This document shows, in pieces, positions 49,318 to 58,369 of a stretch of DNA of 64,000 nucleotides (positions are counted from its first letter, which is position 1; the number at the start of each line of letters is the position of its first letter). A program made the position numbers and the translations under genes. The notes under the pieces were generated by a model. It worked only from the letters and a program-made list of their open reading frames with translations, was not told the DNA's origin and did no database searches. The stretch covers positions 1,141,001 through 1,205,000 of the forward strand of contig WPIO01000020.1 in the NCBI GenBank assembly GCA_009760855.2. Reading direction: 5' to 3'. The stretch comes from Cristatella mucedo. Taxonomy: Eukaryota; Bryozoa; Phylactolaemata; Cristatellidae.

Positions 49318-49735
49318 GTTCGCTGCAGATCGCGGAATATCTAGAAACTTCAAATCTGCTTGTCGGAGCGTTCGCTGGCTGGCAGCAGAGTGCTGCACTT
49401 TGTTTCAAGCATTTCGCACTCGAATATTACATTTCGCACGAGTTCGCTGCAGATCGCGGAATATCATAAAACTTCAAATCTGCTTGTCGGAGCGTGTGCT
49501 GGCTGGCAGCAGAGTGCTGCACCTCGTTTTGAGCATTTCGCACTCAAATAACACATTTCCCACGAGTTCGCAGCTGATCGCAGAATATCTAGAAACTTCA
49601 AATCTGCATGTGGGAGCGTGTGCTGGCTGGCAGCAGAGTGCTGCACCTCGTTTTGAGCATTTCGCACTCGAATAACACATTTCGCACGAGTTCGCAGCTG
49701 ATCGCAGAATATCTAGAAACTTCAAATCTGCATGT
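49318..49735. repeat. 124-bp tandem repeat, about 3.4 units
   Basis: The GTTCGC(T/A)GC(A/T)GATCGC motif recurs at 49318, 49442, 49566 and 49690, exactly 124 bp apart, with few differences. The array abuts the 5' end of element B and may be a 5'UTR promoter array. It is cut at the right by an L2-type tail with a palindrome. Confidence 0.9.
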
Positions 49736-49778
49736 GGTTAGCGGCAACGTACACGTTGTGTACGTTGCCGCTAACCAC
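49734..49778. repeat. Perfect 21-bp palindrome with 3-nt loop
   Basis: 49734-49754 pairs without mismatch with 49758-49778 around GTT. The arm GTTGCCGCTAACCAC resembles GCTGCCACTAACCAC of the L2 3'UTR, so it probably arose by inverted duplication at the insertion boundary of the following L2 tail. Confidence 0.95.
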
Positions 49779-49870
49779 ACGACTACGATTCCTTTACAGC
49801 ATATGCAAAGTGCCTAGAAAGAGATTCAGTTCTCTGAGAGCGCTTTACAAAGGTTGTTATTATTATTACC
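49765..49870 (+). mobile_element. L2-clade LINE 3' tail
   Basis: TTACAGCATATGCAAAGTGC, GAGATTCAGTTCTCTGAGAG and CGCTTTACAAAGG, then an ATT run. Confidence 0.85.
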
Positions 49871-50064
49871 CACATTGCAGAAATCAAAATGTTCAGGACA
49901 AAAATGACGTCGTCTTAGTAGCCGCCGCCTACTTGCGCTGTTTTTGGTGCAGAGAGAGGAGAGAGGAGAGCTCCTCGCGAAGCTACAGCGAGACGAGTTT
50001 TACGAAGACAAGCGACATGCTATGCAGCTATCCATCTTTACCACGTACTCATTGAAACGTTGGC

Positions 50065-50295
50065 GTGCTACATCATCTACACTATGAATGCCGAGGAGAC
50101 GTTATTCGTGGTTACAGAATGAGAATGCTTAGAAACCAGTTCTGTCGTAAGAAAATAATCTACGTGCAGGCGAAAGAAAATCCTAAGCAGTATGGTCTCC
50201 TGTGCTGTGGCTGCAAACTCGTTCGGGTAATGAGAGGGTTTTCTACGGTGCCAGGCACAATAAAGTTATGCTCGGCATGTGAAAATCTTTACTGA
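50065..50295 (+). other. Small ORF with two Cys pairs (76 codons), function unknown
   Basis: Basic small protein with CCGC and, 28 residues later, CSAC, the spacing of a zinc ribbon. It has a normal ATG and no internal stop. No family is recognised and no neighbour supports it; an AATAAA lies inside the frame. It may be chance or an exon of an element. Confidence 0.25.
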
Positions 50296-50689
50296 CGGCA
50301 CACCTTCAGAAAACACCTATGCTGTCGTGTGTATGCGCTTCCTATGTATCTGTCCGTATGTAGCGAGACGTTGTTCCACCCTTTAGGTTCTTTACGTTCT
50401 TCTTTCATGTCGCTTTAGGCTAGAGGCCTGTGGCTCTGTGCGGTCTCTACTGCGGCAGCAAATTCCACTGAGCCTGAGCTGTCCTGGAAAAGGTCATCCG
50501 AACGCACGGCCTCAGCAGTCTGTCGATATCTCTCCTAGGTCGGTCGGTGGGTTTCGAATCGGGTGACTGGCTGCGCCGCCACTGCACGAGGATCGAACAA
50601 TGATTCGTGGCAAAGCACTTTAATAGAATAAGTAGGCGGTATAAAATCTCAGGCGATAGCCAGAAGGGGCCCACGCAAGAGGGCTTCGC

Positions 50690-51050
50690 GTCGAGCTGTC
50701 GTGCGATGTAACGTACTTCCGTCTGTAACTCCACAAAACCTAAGTTGGTTTTTAGCGTGAAAGTGTCCATAGTGCACTCAAAGTCTAAGCGGCTTTCGGT
50801 ACGCATTAGTAGCCAACATACTTCTAAGAGAACTAACCAAGACTAAGAGCTGAGAAGCATAGCTGAATCGCGAGGGCTGTTGACGTAGTGAGTAGCATGG
50901 AAGTATCAGCTCAGGGCGGCTGGAAAGGATGCGCCACAGTCGGTAGCAGGAGAGTAGTTGTCGCTGCCTAAGAGTCATGGAAGCGAGCTCCACAGTTTGG
51001 GACCCGTACTCGGCTACCTTCGGCTTTATCAATAGTCTCCGCAATGTAGT
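50690..51050 (-). mobile_element. L2-related LINE C-terminal fragment (second family)
   Basis: Same order as the 23.3-23.7-kb fragment: CTTCCGTCTGTAACTCCACA, CTTTCGGTACGCATT, then a decayed coding end (GGAAGCGAGCTCCACAG). Confidence 0.65.
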
Positions 51051-51139
51051 CAGTTCAATACAAACTCACCAGGATCGATTCTAGGCAGCTCCTTTTTAAA
51101 GGCAGGAGCGTTACAGGAGGATAGCTCGGCGTTTGAGGA

Positions 51140-51250
51140 TGATCATAATAATAATAACAATGATACACTTGATATAGCACCCTCGGAAAACTAGATCTAA
51201 GCACTTTACATTGGCTGCAATGAAAGCACGGTCGAATGGTCAGTGGCAGA
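51140..51250 (-). mobile_element. L2-clade 3' tail fragment
   Basis: Antisense: AATAATAATAAC run, TATAGCACCCTCGGAAAACT, AAGCACTTTACATTGGCTGC. A poly-G tract of more than 20 bp follows at 51291. Confidence 0.7.
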
Positions 51251-51314
51251 TAAGGTGGTAGGAACTTGAGGCATCTTTTCCGGAACACGCGGGGGGGGGG
51301 GGGGGGGGGGGGGG

Positions 51315-51455
51315 TAAAAAATGCTAGCTGATTTAACAGCCTCTTTTTGTATAGCGACAGAAGAGCCTTTACGGCTATCACCACCGCTTGCAGTGGCGAT
51401 TAAGGATCGCCCACTGCAGGATTCGAGCCCACGACCTCGGGGCCGAGGTAGATAC
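51315..51455 (-). mobile_element. SINE family B, antisense
   Basis: ATGCTAGCTGATTTAACAGC, CGACAGAAGAGCCTTTACGG, GGATTCGAGCCCACGACCTC. Head truncated. Confidence 0.85.
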
Positions 51456-51819
51456 TTTTAAGCCGACGGCTTTCTTTGTGAGATCTGCAGGCAAGTACAT
51501 TTAGACAACATAAAGTGTGATGATGCTGTAAGCGTATTTAGAAACGCCTACTTCGTTCAGAGGACTTACTAGCGAACCTATGCCGAACGGCATTCCCCAG
51601 TGCCAGCGTACAGTGAGAAGCTTTCGGCAATTTTCCTTGCAATTTAGACTGTTAGCCCAGCCCAGAAGACGTTGACCCTCTTTTTTATAGCAATAATAAG
51701 GAAAATAATAATGGCAAGTCGATCGCATAACACTCGTAAGAGAAGGGGATCTCTATCCGAGTTCTGTACACATCGCTTCGGGAGAATCTGTAGCCTAGCA
51801 GCGGTCAGCACGAAAGGCG

Positions 51820-51825
<6 letters not shown>

Positions 51826-51854
<29 letters not shown>

Positions 51855-51868
51855 GCCGCCGCCGCGAA
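51826..51868. repeat. (GCC)n trinucleotide repeat
   Basis: A nearly pure GCC run translating to poly-Ala in a plus-strand ORF (51672-52028). The ORF has no other recognisable feature. Confidence 0.95.
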
Positions 51869-52175
51869 GGACGGAAGGCAAGTTTTACTTGCCAGAAGCA
51901 CTTATCCGAACCGAACCACCGAAGACCCAGCCAGGCTGGCGCTATACAAAAAGTATCGGAAAACCAGTGCCACAAACACGGCGGTGAGCAGGAGCAGGAG
52001 TTTGGAAGACGAGGAAGTGGAAGGATAAGCCTCTCTGTACAGCAGCTGTACGCGAAATACTCGGCAGTAGCTGAGGTTGTCGATAAGCTCGGAATACTGG
52101 GTTTCGCTACAATATTAGAAGCCAACACAGAGAGGCTGTGCCATCTGTGCCGTCTGAGCGAGCGACCAGCCAGAA

Positions 52176-52394
52176 CGGCGGCTCTCAAAGCCTTCCTTCA
52201 AAGCCTTCCTTCAAAGCCTTCCTTCAAAGCCGCGCCCCGCCAATTCAGTTCCTCGTGTTGTGGCGATCCCCAACCGTAAAGTTGTTTTGTGCAAAATGTG
52301 GAAATGCGTGTTTTCCGATGGTCTTAGGCGACCCCTGTGAAAGCCGGTCGTTCGACCCTAAAAGGGCTCGCGACCCACAGGTTGAGAGCCGCTG
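52176..52394. mobile_element. SPIN-like hAT MITE (219 bp) with 8-bp target duplication
   Basis: The right end (reverse complement CAGCGGCTCTCAACCTGTGG) and left end CGGCGGCTCTCAA are inverted repeats, 12 of 13. Flanks AGCCAGAA (52168-52175) and AGGCAGAA (52395-52402) match 7 of 8. The interior phrases TTTTCCGATGGTCTTAGGCG, ACCCCTGTGAAA, GGTCGTTCGACCC and CTCGTGTTGTGGCGATCCCC are those of the SPIN (Space Invader) hAT family. Left part holds three tandem CCTTCCTTCAAAG units. Identification relies on remembered consensus. Confidence 0.85.
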
Positions 52395-52402
52395 AGGCAG
52401 AA

Positions 52403-53635
52403 TATGGCTGTGGGGGGGCCTCGTGGGTCAGGCAGGTAAGGGGTGGGAGTATGACTGATGCTCAGTACGAGAGACTCGTCGGCTCTCTGGAGCTCCAAAT
52501 TTGTGCGCGAGTCTTATTTGAATGCGAAATGCGAAACCACGACGCCTTGCGAAACCACGACGCCTTGGACGGTCAGGTAAGGTCAGGTAAGGTCAGGCAA
52601 CGGTCTGAGGTCACAACGGAAAAGAGCCGTCCAGCGTCCGGCCGTGAGCTCGCAGAAAGTGCATCCGAGCTAAATCACGCATGGTCGCGAGGTGTTTTCG
52701 CTAAATCTGTAACGCTTGCGGCAGAGTTAGTCGACCAAGCTGGCTGGCTCTACACTCGAGTCAGACGAAGCAGTTTGCTGCACCGCTCTCCTCGGTTTAT
52801 TACTCTCGGCAAGAACGTACTTTCCTCTCCGGCCCGCTCGGTTGGTTGGATGGCAGCCGCGAACAGACTTTCAGCCATGAGGTGCTCTGGCTGGAAGAAA
52901 ACAGCTCCAGGTCCTCGTTAGTGGTCGCAGCCATTAACGGCTATGGATGCAGGCTGGAACTGCACCACCCCCCCTCCGACCGACCGCTGGCTCTCTTGTC
53001 ACCCTGACGCACCCCTCCCCCCTTACAGCCAAGCAGCCTGTGCCGGATCGGTAGTGGGTGGTGGGGGTCAGGGCTTCCGGCAGCTTCCCAGGCTAAATGC
53101 ATGGCAGATGGTTTAACTAATGCTCTGCTTCATTGAAAGCAAGCGATACCGCGAATGCCAAAAAGCAGGAGCACTGGTTTTCTTTACTCAAAGTGAGCAA
53201 GATCCGGCGCCCAGTAGCTAAGCAACCGATGCTCACCGGCGATTCGTCATCAAGTCAGGCCTTAATCGGGCACCGTGGGTAGAAGCTGCTTCGACGGTAG
53301 CTTTAACGGAGGTGGGGAGTAGATCCAGTTTGCCGGCTTCTCAAGGTACCAGTTACCACCGCCAGGCAGGCTGACATGTCGTACAAAGCGATTGCACCAG
53401 ATCCCAGCAGAGAATGCTGGCATGTAGATGGAAGCAGCAGCTTGCTGCACCTGTGCGTGGTCATTCGAGCCAGCTGCAATTATCCTCTGTGAGCATGGAA
53501 GACTTAACTCGAGCACCATTTACCATCGCTAAGCATTGTCGACTGACGAAAGACCGTCCGAAGTGGGACTGAAGAGCAGAGAAAATTGACCTTGAGGGGG
53601 ACTGATCGGGCAGCCTCTGGTTGGCCAGGTCAGTG
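52403..53635. other. Unannotated region with short tandem repeats
   Basis: GCGAAACCACGACGCCTT is duplicated (about 52533-52568) and GGTCAGGTAA repeats three times (about 52573-52602). Otherwise no coding or element signal. Confidence 0.6.
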
Positions 53636-53636
53636 C

Positions 53637-53816
53637 TTAAAAAAAATCCTAGCTGATTAAACAGCCTCTTTTTGTATAGCGACAGAAGAGCCTTTACGGC
53701 TATCACCACCGATTGCAATGGCGACAAAGGATCGCCCTACGCAGGAATCGAACCCACGACCTCGGGACCGAGGTCGTGAAAGCAACCATCTTACCTAGTG
53801 AGCCATCACGGCTCAC
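53637..53816 (-). mobile_element. SINE family B, full-length antisense
   Basis: From AATCCTAGCTGATTAAACAG to TTACCTAGTGAGCCATCACG. The reverse strand has the A box TGGCTCACTAGGTAAG, a tRNA-like anticodon arm and the B box GTGGGTTCGATTCC, so the head is tRNA-derived. The most complete copy of the family here. Confidence 0.9.
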
Positions 53817-54175
53817 CAGTTGAGGCCACGAGTCTCCTTTCTCCTTCTCTCAACACAGCGCCTAAGCCCTTGGCTCTAAATGACGTCGAATCTGCTCAAG
53901 TCAACTTCTAGTAAACCGAATTAGTTCCTACTAAGTAACGCGAGAAAGTTCGTCCATTCTTCCGGCATGCATTAAGATGGCGACAAGCACTTTCGGGAGT
54001 GGCGAGTGTAACAGACGTGTAATTCTACTATGACTCTGCGAAGCAAGTCCACAGGCAGCCAGCTCTAGTATATGCATATATTTCAAATTCAATTGGTTGC
54101 CAAGTTGCAACCAGTTCGTGGCTGCCTAAGGCCGCCGTTCAGAGACTCGGCTTCTCTGGCGACCGGGGCTGGCTT

Positions 54176-54440
54176 CAGTGGTGGAACTAGGATTTTCCAT
54201 TAAGGGGCAAGCTCTGCAAAAATCTTATGTGGGGCAAGGCCCGAAAAATTATCAAGCAGATATGGCGAGACGTGAAAATAATGAAACGTTATAGTGCCAA
54301 ATGATAATGTTTATTCAACACGAACTAGTAGAGTGGATTTGAGCCATAATTTCGTCCTCGGTGACGGTCGGGTGGGGTGGCAGGGCATAGAAATAGGGGG
54401 GGGGGGTTGCCCAGCTGTGGCCCCTCAGGCTCGGCCACTG
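54176..54440. mobile_element. hAT MITE (265 bp) with 8-bp target duplication
   Basis: Ends CAGTGGTGGAAC ... CTCGGCCACTG (8 of 10 in the terminal inverted repeat). Flanks GCTGGCTT (54168-54175) and GCTGGCTG (54441-54448) match 7 of 8. Non-coding, with a poly-G tract near its right end. Confidence 0.75.
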
Positions 54441-55049
54441 GCTGGCTGCAGTGGGATTGTGAGCAGAGAAATTTCTAGCATGCCAAAACACGGCATTCGA
54501 TCAGCTCACCTGTTGCAGGCTGCTGCTTAAGTGCTAGCTACTGTGCTGAGCCTCTCACTTGACATAGGATTGCCACCTAGGGCGGTGGCTTGCAAACTTG
54601 GGTTTTGTTGGTTTTTGCACCACGAAGCGACCCTCAAGGGCTCAAGTGTCAGCATACACTCATTATTCCTTTAGTTTACCCCACCGATTCGCCGGGCCCG
54701 CCCGTGTGCGAGCTCAGCAGCCGTCAGTCCTCCCTTAAAAAAATGCCACAGTGCAGCTGTAATTGTGGACCAGTCGTCAGCAGACCCCGCTTCCTGCTGG
54801 GGGGGGGGGGGCTGTGGTCTGACCCGGCAAGTCTGAGAGATTAACTCAGTGCATGTCTGTGGCAGCTAGTTAATTAATGGTCCACCGAGGAGCTGTGCCT
54901 ATTACCGGATGTGCCAGAGGCTGGCTAAGGTGAGCCTTGTGTCTGAGGAAAGGCCACGACCGAGCACAACTTCCAAGGAAATTAGTGCTTCAGTGTCTCA
55001 CTCCCTCCGCATCACATTTCTCGCTCTCTCTTCAAAGTCGTCGAGATTG

Positions 55050-55331
55050 CTTTCAATTTACAAAAAAACTCCTTAAGATGCGCCGTGTTAAGCGCAGGCT
55101 GGAACGTCGTTTCAAGAAATCGGGGTCTGAGGCAGACCTAGTCAATTTTAAAGACTTCCTTCGAGTTTACACCCGAAAGCTTAAAAAAAACCAGGGCTTC
55201 TTTTTTCATTAGAAAACTGAATTCCTGCCAGTCGGACACTAAACAGATTTATAAGACAGTAAACCATTTACTGACCAATGCTGTCAGGTCTGACTCCCCA
55301 GATATTAAGGGCTCAGCCGAAAAGTTTTCAG

Positions 55332-55335
<4 letters not shown>
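55050..55335 (+). mobile_element. LINE ORF2 fragment (endonuclease-RT linker)
   Basis: KKLLKMRRVKRRLERRFKKS then DLVNFKDFLRVYTRKLKKN, the basic Arg/Glu-rich linker between endonuclease and RT of L2/CR1-type ORF2. The sequence continues in another frame as KQIYKTVNHLLTNAV. Truncated by the following CT array. Not otherwise seen here, since all other L2 copies lack this part. Confidence 0.65.
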
Positions 55336-55527
<192 letters not shown>

Positions 55528-55690
55528 AAAAAGTAAACCTTAGCTGATTTACAAGCTGACTTAGTGGCTGAAGAGCCTCGATGGCTGTCACCATAGCAGG
55601 CAGTGATCATTAAATAATAATAATACATTTGTGATAGCGCCCTCAGATAACCCTGTCTAGTTCTAGTTACTTTACGCTGGCTGCAAAGGA
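55528..55690 (-). mobile_element. SINE family B body joined to an L2 tail fragment
   Basis: CTTAGCTGATTTACAAGCTG and AGAGCCTCGATGGCTGTCAC (SINE B), then AATAATAATA and TGTGATAGCGCCCTCAGATA (antisense L2 tail). Both diverged. Confidence 0.6.
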
Positions 55691-55699
55691 TTGCTTGCT

Positions 55700-57116
55700 G
55701 TAGGACCCAAAGCCAGTCGGCAGTGCATTTGTAGTACAAACAGGGTGCTGCTGTAAAACAGGTTCAGTACGTGCGGAGCCAGTAGCAGACGCACGAGATG
55801 GCCTCTATAATATCCATCTGCTCAATGTTTGGTCTGTGCCTGCTGTGAGTGGAAGTGCGAGCTCGGAGCGACAGAAGAATGTTCTTCTGTCACGTTTCGA
55901 GCATGGCGGTATGGGTCTGGAACGCCGTTCTCAGCTTTGTTAAGGCGAATGCAAGCATCGTTGACTGCCGAGTTTGTATCCTAAATCACGGATCCTTGGG
56001 TCTTGGCCCACGTTGCTTCCTTTAGCATAGTGAGTTTTTCCGTGGCCTCTGCTGGTGCCCCCCCCCCCCCCCCCCCGTACATGGGCGGCGCCCGTGGAGC
56101 CGTCAGGGCAGACTGACAGGACTGCGGACCGTGCAAGTCCTGCTGCTGCATCTGGGCCTCCTGCGAAGTGGTAGGTAGCAGTGAAACCGAGCTGCACTGG
56201 TGAGAAGGAGGAGCGGAGAAGGGGAGCACATGCACAGCTTTGGAGCAGATCTGCTGACGCTCCCACTTCCTCTGAAGTTTGCCGCGATTGCATCTATTCG
56301 AAGCCGAGCGCCGTGCTGCCCTGTACACGTCGCGTTCGCAGTAGCAAAATGCCGCGAACGTGGCTCGCAAGAAGGGGCTCGCTTGTCAGAGATGACCGGC
56401 GGCAGCTCTTCTGCCGCCAGTGCAGGAATACCTCGCAGGACCAAGCCGAGCTTGCTTTGGTGGCGTCTGGCTTACACTAAAGAGGGCTCCTTGCGGTTGC
56501 TAGTCAGGCGGAGCCTGGCTGCTTGATTGATGGATGGAAGCCTGGTCTCGCCCAGGCTCTGGTGATTGACATCATCGCGACCTCACGGAATTCATCGACA
56601 GGTGGTAGACTGTCGCAGGCTACAAGACTGCCTCTTGGCAAGCTATGCAGCAGCAGTGCAGAGATGTGCCCGGTTTCAACGATCGTGTCGGTTGTCACTT
56701 CGTACGGTGCGTAGGCTTGCTTCGTACTGTACGACCGAGACCACTCGGGCTGGCTGATCATCATTGCTGGTCGTCATTCCTTCGGGCCGTGCAGGAAAGC
56801 TGCATCATAGCGCTGGTCGCAGGTGCTCGTCACAGGTGCTGGTCGCAGGTGCTCGTTAGCCCCATCTTTCGGACGAGCTTCTGCTGGTCCTGTTCTACAG
56901 CTAACTGTGGAGGTTGGTCTCGGGGCAGATAGAGGGCGACGGATTAAGCAATGAACCGAGATTGGCCGTCGGTATCTGAGTAGCCTTCCTAACAGAGAGA
57001 AGCTGAGCAAGACATAGTTGGATAGTCTTTCTGGAGAAGTTATTTGTAGATCTATCACGACGAGGCCCTTGACACTGCACTTTCATCAAAGGCGTTTCAT
57101 CCATAGGATAGTGCTG
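55700..57116. other. Unannotated region
   Basis: A perfect 10-bp hairpin (55870-55879 with 55882-55891) and a poly-C run (about 56059-56076). ORFs on both strands overlap and resemble no family known to me. Confidence 0.6.
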
Positions 57117-57275
57117 TCTCTCTCACCCTCCTTTATTCTCTCTCTCTCTCTCTCTCTCTCAGCATCCTTTCTCTGTCTTTCCCTATTTTTCCCAGTACCC
57201 TCTCTCGGTGTCTCTCTATCTCTGTCTGTCTCTTTTTCTCTCTCGCTAAGTGACTGGGCTACGATTAGCTCCTAG
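57117..57275. repeat. CT-rich low-complexity tract
   Basis: Interrupted CT/TCTG repeats; ORF here is Ser/Leu repeat. Confidence 0.9.
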
Positions 57276-57444
57276 GTCGGCACGAGGTGCCACGGCTATT
57301 AATGACTGCCGTCGAGCCACCAATTTACTCTGAAAATAGCACTGTTGAGTGCCAAGCGTGTAAGCGTGCCGAAATTTACAGTTTCGTTACTTTAGCCAGG
57401 CTATGGATAAAGGAATAAAAGAAAAATAAAAATAAAAGAAAAAA

Positions 57445-57530
57445 TCCCTTTGCAGCAAATGTAAAGCGCCTAGAGAGAGATTGAGTTCTCCGAGGGCGCT
57501 TTATCAAGTGCATTATAATTATAATTATTA
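57445..57530 (+). mobile_element. L2-clade 3' tail
   Basis: CCCTTTGCAGCAAATGTAAA, GAGAGAGATTGAGTTCTCCG, AGGGCGCTTTATCAAGTGC. Tail only. Confidence 0.85.
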
Positions 57531-57849
57531 AAAGTTGTAATTGCGTGACAATGCTCGCCGTATTAATTTGTACGACCGATGGTGGATTAAAAAAAGTCAA
57601 TGTGGCAAGCACTTAAAGAGGATTAACTGAAAAGAAATTGGTCATTTGGCCGAACTACGATATGGGTGAGGAAATACTTGGAGCCTGTGCTAAAATCCTT
57701 AGATGACTTTCGCTAAGCCACAGTTAGTTCCTGAAGGTCGCATCTATTAAATAGATTAGCCTACATAACGTACCGCAATTTTTGTCCTCATATTGTTTAT
57801 GCTATTTCCAATTGCTCATGCCTAGCAAAATTTAAAAGGGCCACTGATA

Positions 57850-58350
57850 CTTCATTCTTTGGCTCCAGCCTATCTCTCAGATCTACTCTCCCACCAGGCC
57901 AAGCATCGTACCACCCATTACCACCCACTTTTCGGAATCCAACAGTCTACAGATACCTCGTACAAACCTCAAATCCTGTGGAGACCGTGCATTTAGTTCG
58001 TATGCTCCTAAAGCCTGTAACTCATTCCCGACTTGCGTCAGAACATCCCCTGACTTGACCAAATTAAAAAAGAACTTAAATAAACACACCTATTTAGGAC
58101 AGCATTTAGTGGGTCCCTGTGACTTGTCCTTCATGTGCTTATGGATGCTGACACTGTGCATGCTGCCACTAACCAGATTTGCATGCTGACCCTGTCCATG
58201 TCACACCTAACTACGTTATTCATTTTGTTTATCAAGCATGATATGACTCACCATTCAATCGTGTTTCCATTTGCAGCAAATGTAAAGTGCCTAGAAATTG
58301 GTTGAGTTCTCTGAGGGTGCTTTATCAAGTGCATTATTATTATTATTATT
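57850..58350 (+). mobile_element. L2-clade LINE 3' end
   Basis: CTTCATTCTTTGGCTCCAGC through the CCACCAGGCCAAGCATCGTA and CCTAAAGCCTGTAACTCATT equivalents, the 3'UTR and the tail with ATT run. An 8-bp internal duplication (ACCACCCATT) breaks the frame. Confidence 0.85.
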
Positions 58351-58369
58351 GCTACTATTTCCTTAAAAC

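Larger units (their letters stand above)
44369..49318 (-). mobile_element. Element B: U2-inserted restriction-like-endonuclease LINE (Utopia-like), nearly intact
   Basis: Full-length-looking non-LTR retrotransposon: ORF1 (49174 to 47801), ORF2 (47808 to 44618), 3'UTR ending CCAATAAACATTATCA at the U2 junction (44368). A 124-bp tandem array (49318-49735) precedes it and may be part of its 5'UTR. RT plus CCHC plus PD-D endonuclease and insertion in U2 fit Utopia, the U2-targeting lineage. Only three single-base frame breaks are seen, two of them in C/G homopolymers, so they may be assembly errors. No U2 5' half is visible upstream of its 5' end. Confidence 0.82.

Noticed and set aside
53700-53816. 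tRNA gene
   Set aside because: The A and B boxes are present, but the same sequence recurs at least six times with a common non-tRNA body, so it is a SINE head.
55940-56526. Overlapping ORFs of 99-129 codons on both strands
   Set aside because: Open in several frames at once and interrupted by poly-C; no motif supports any one of them.
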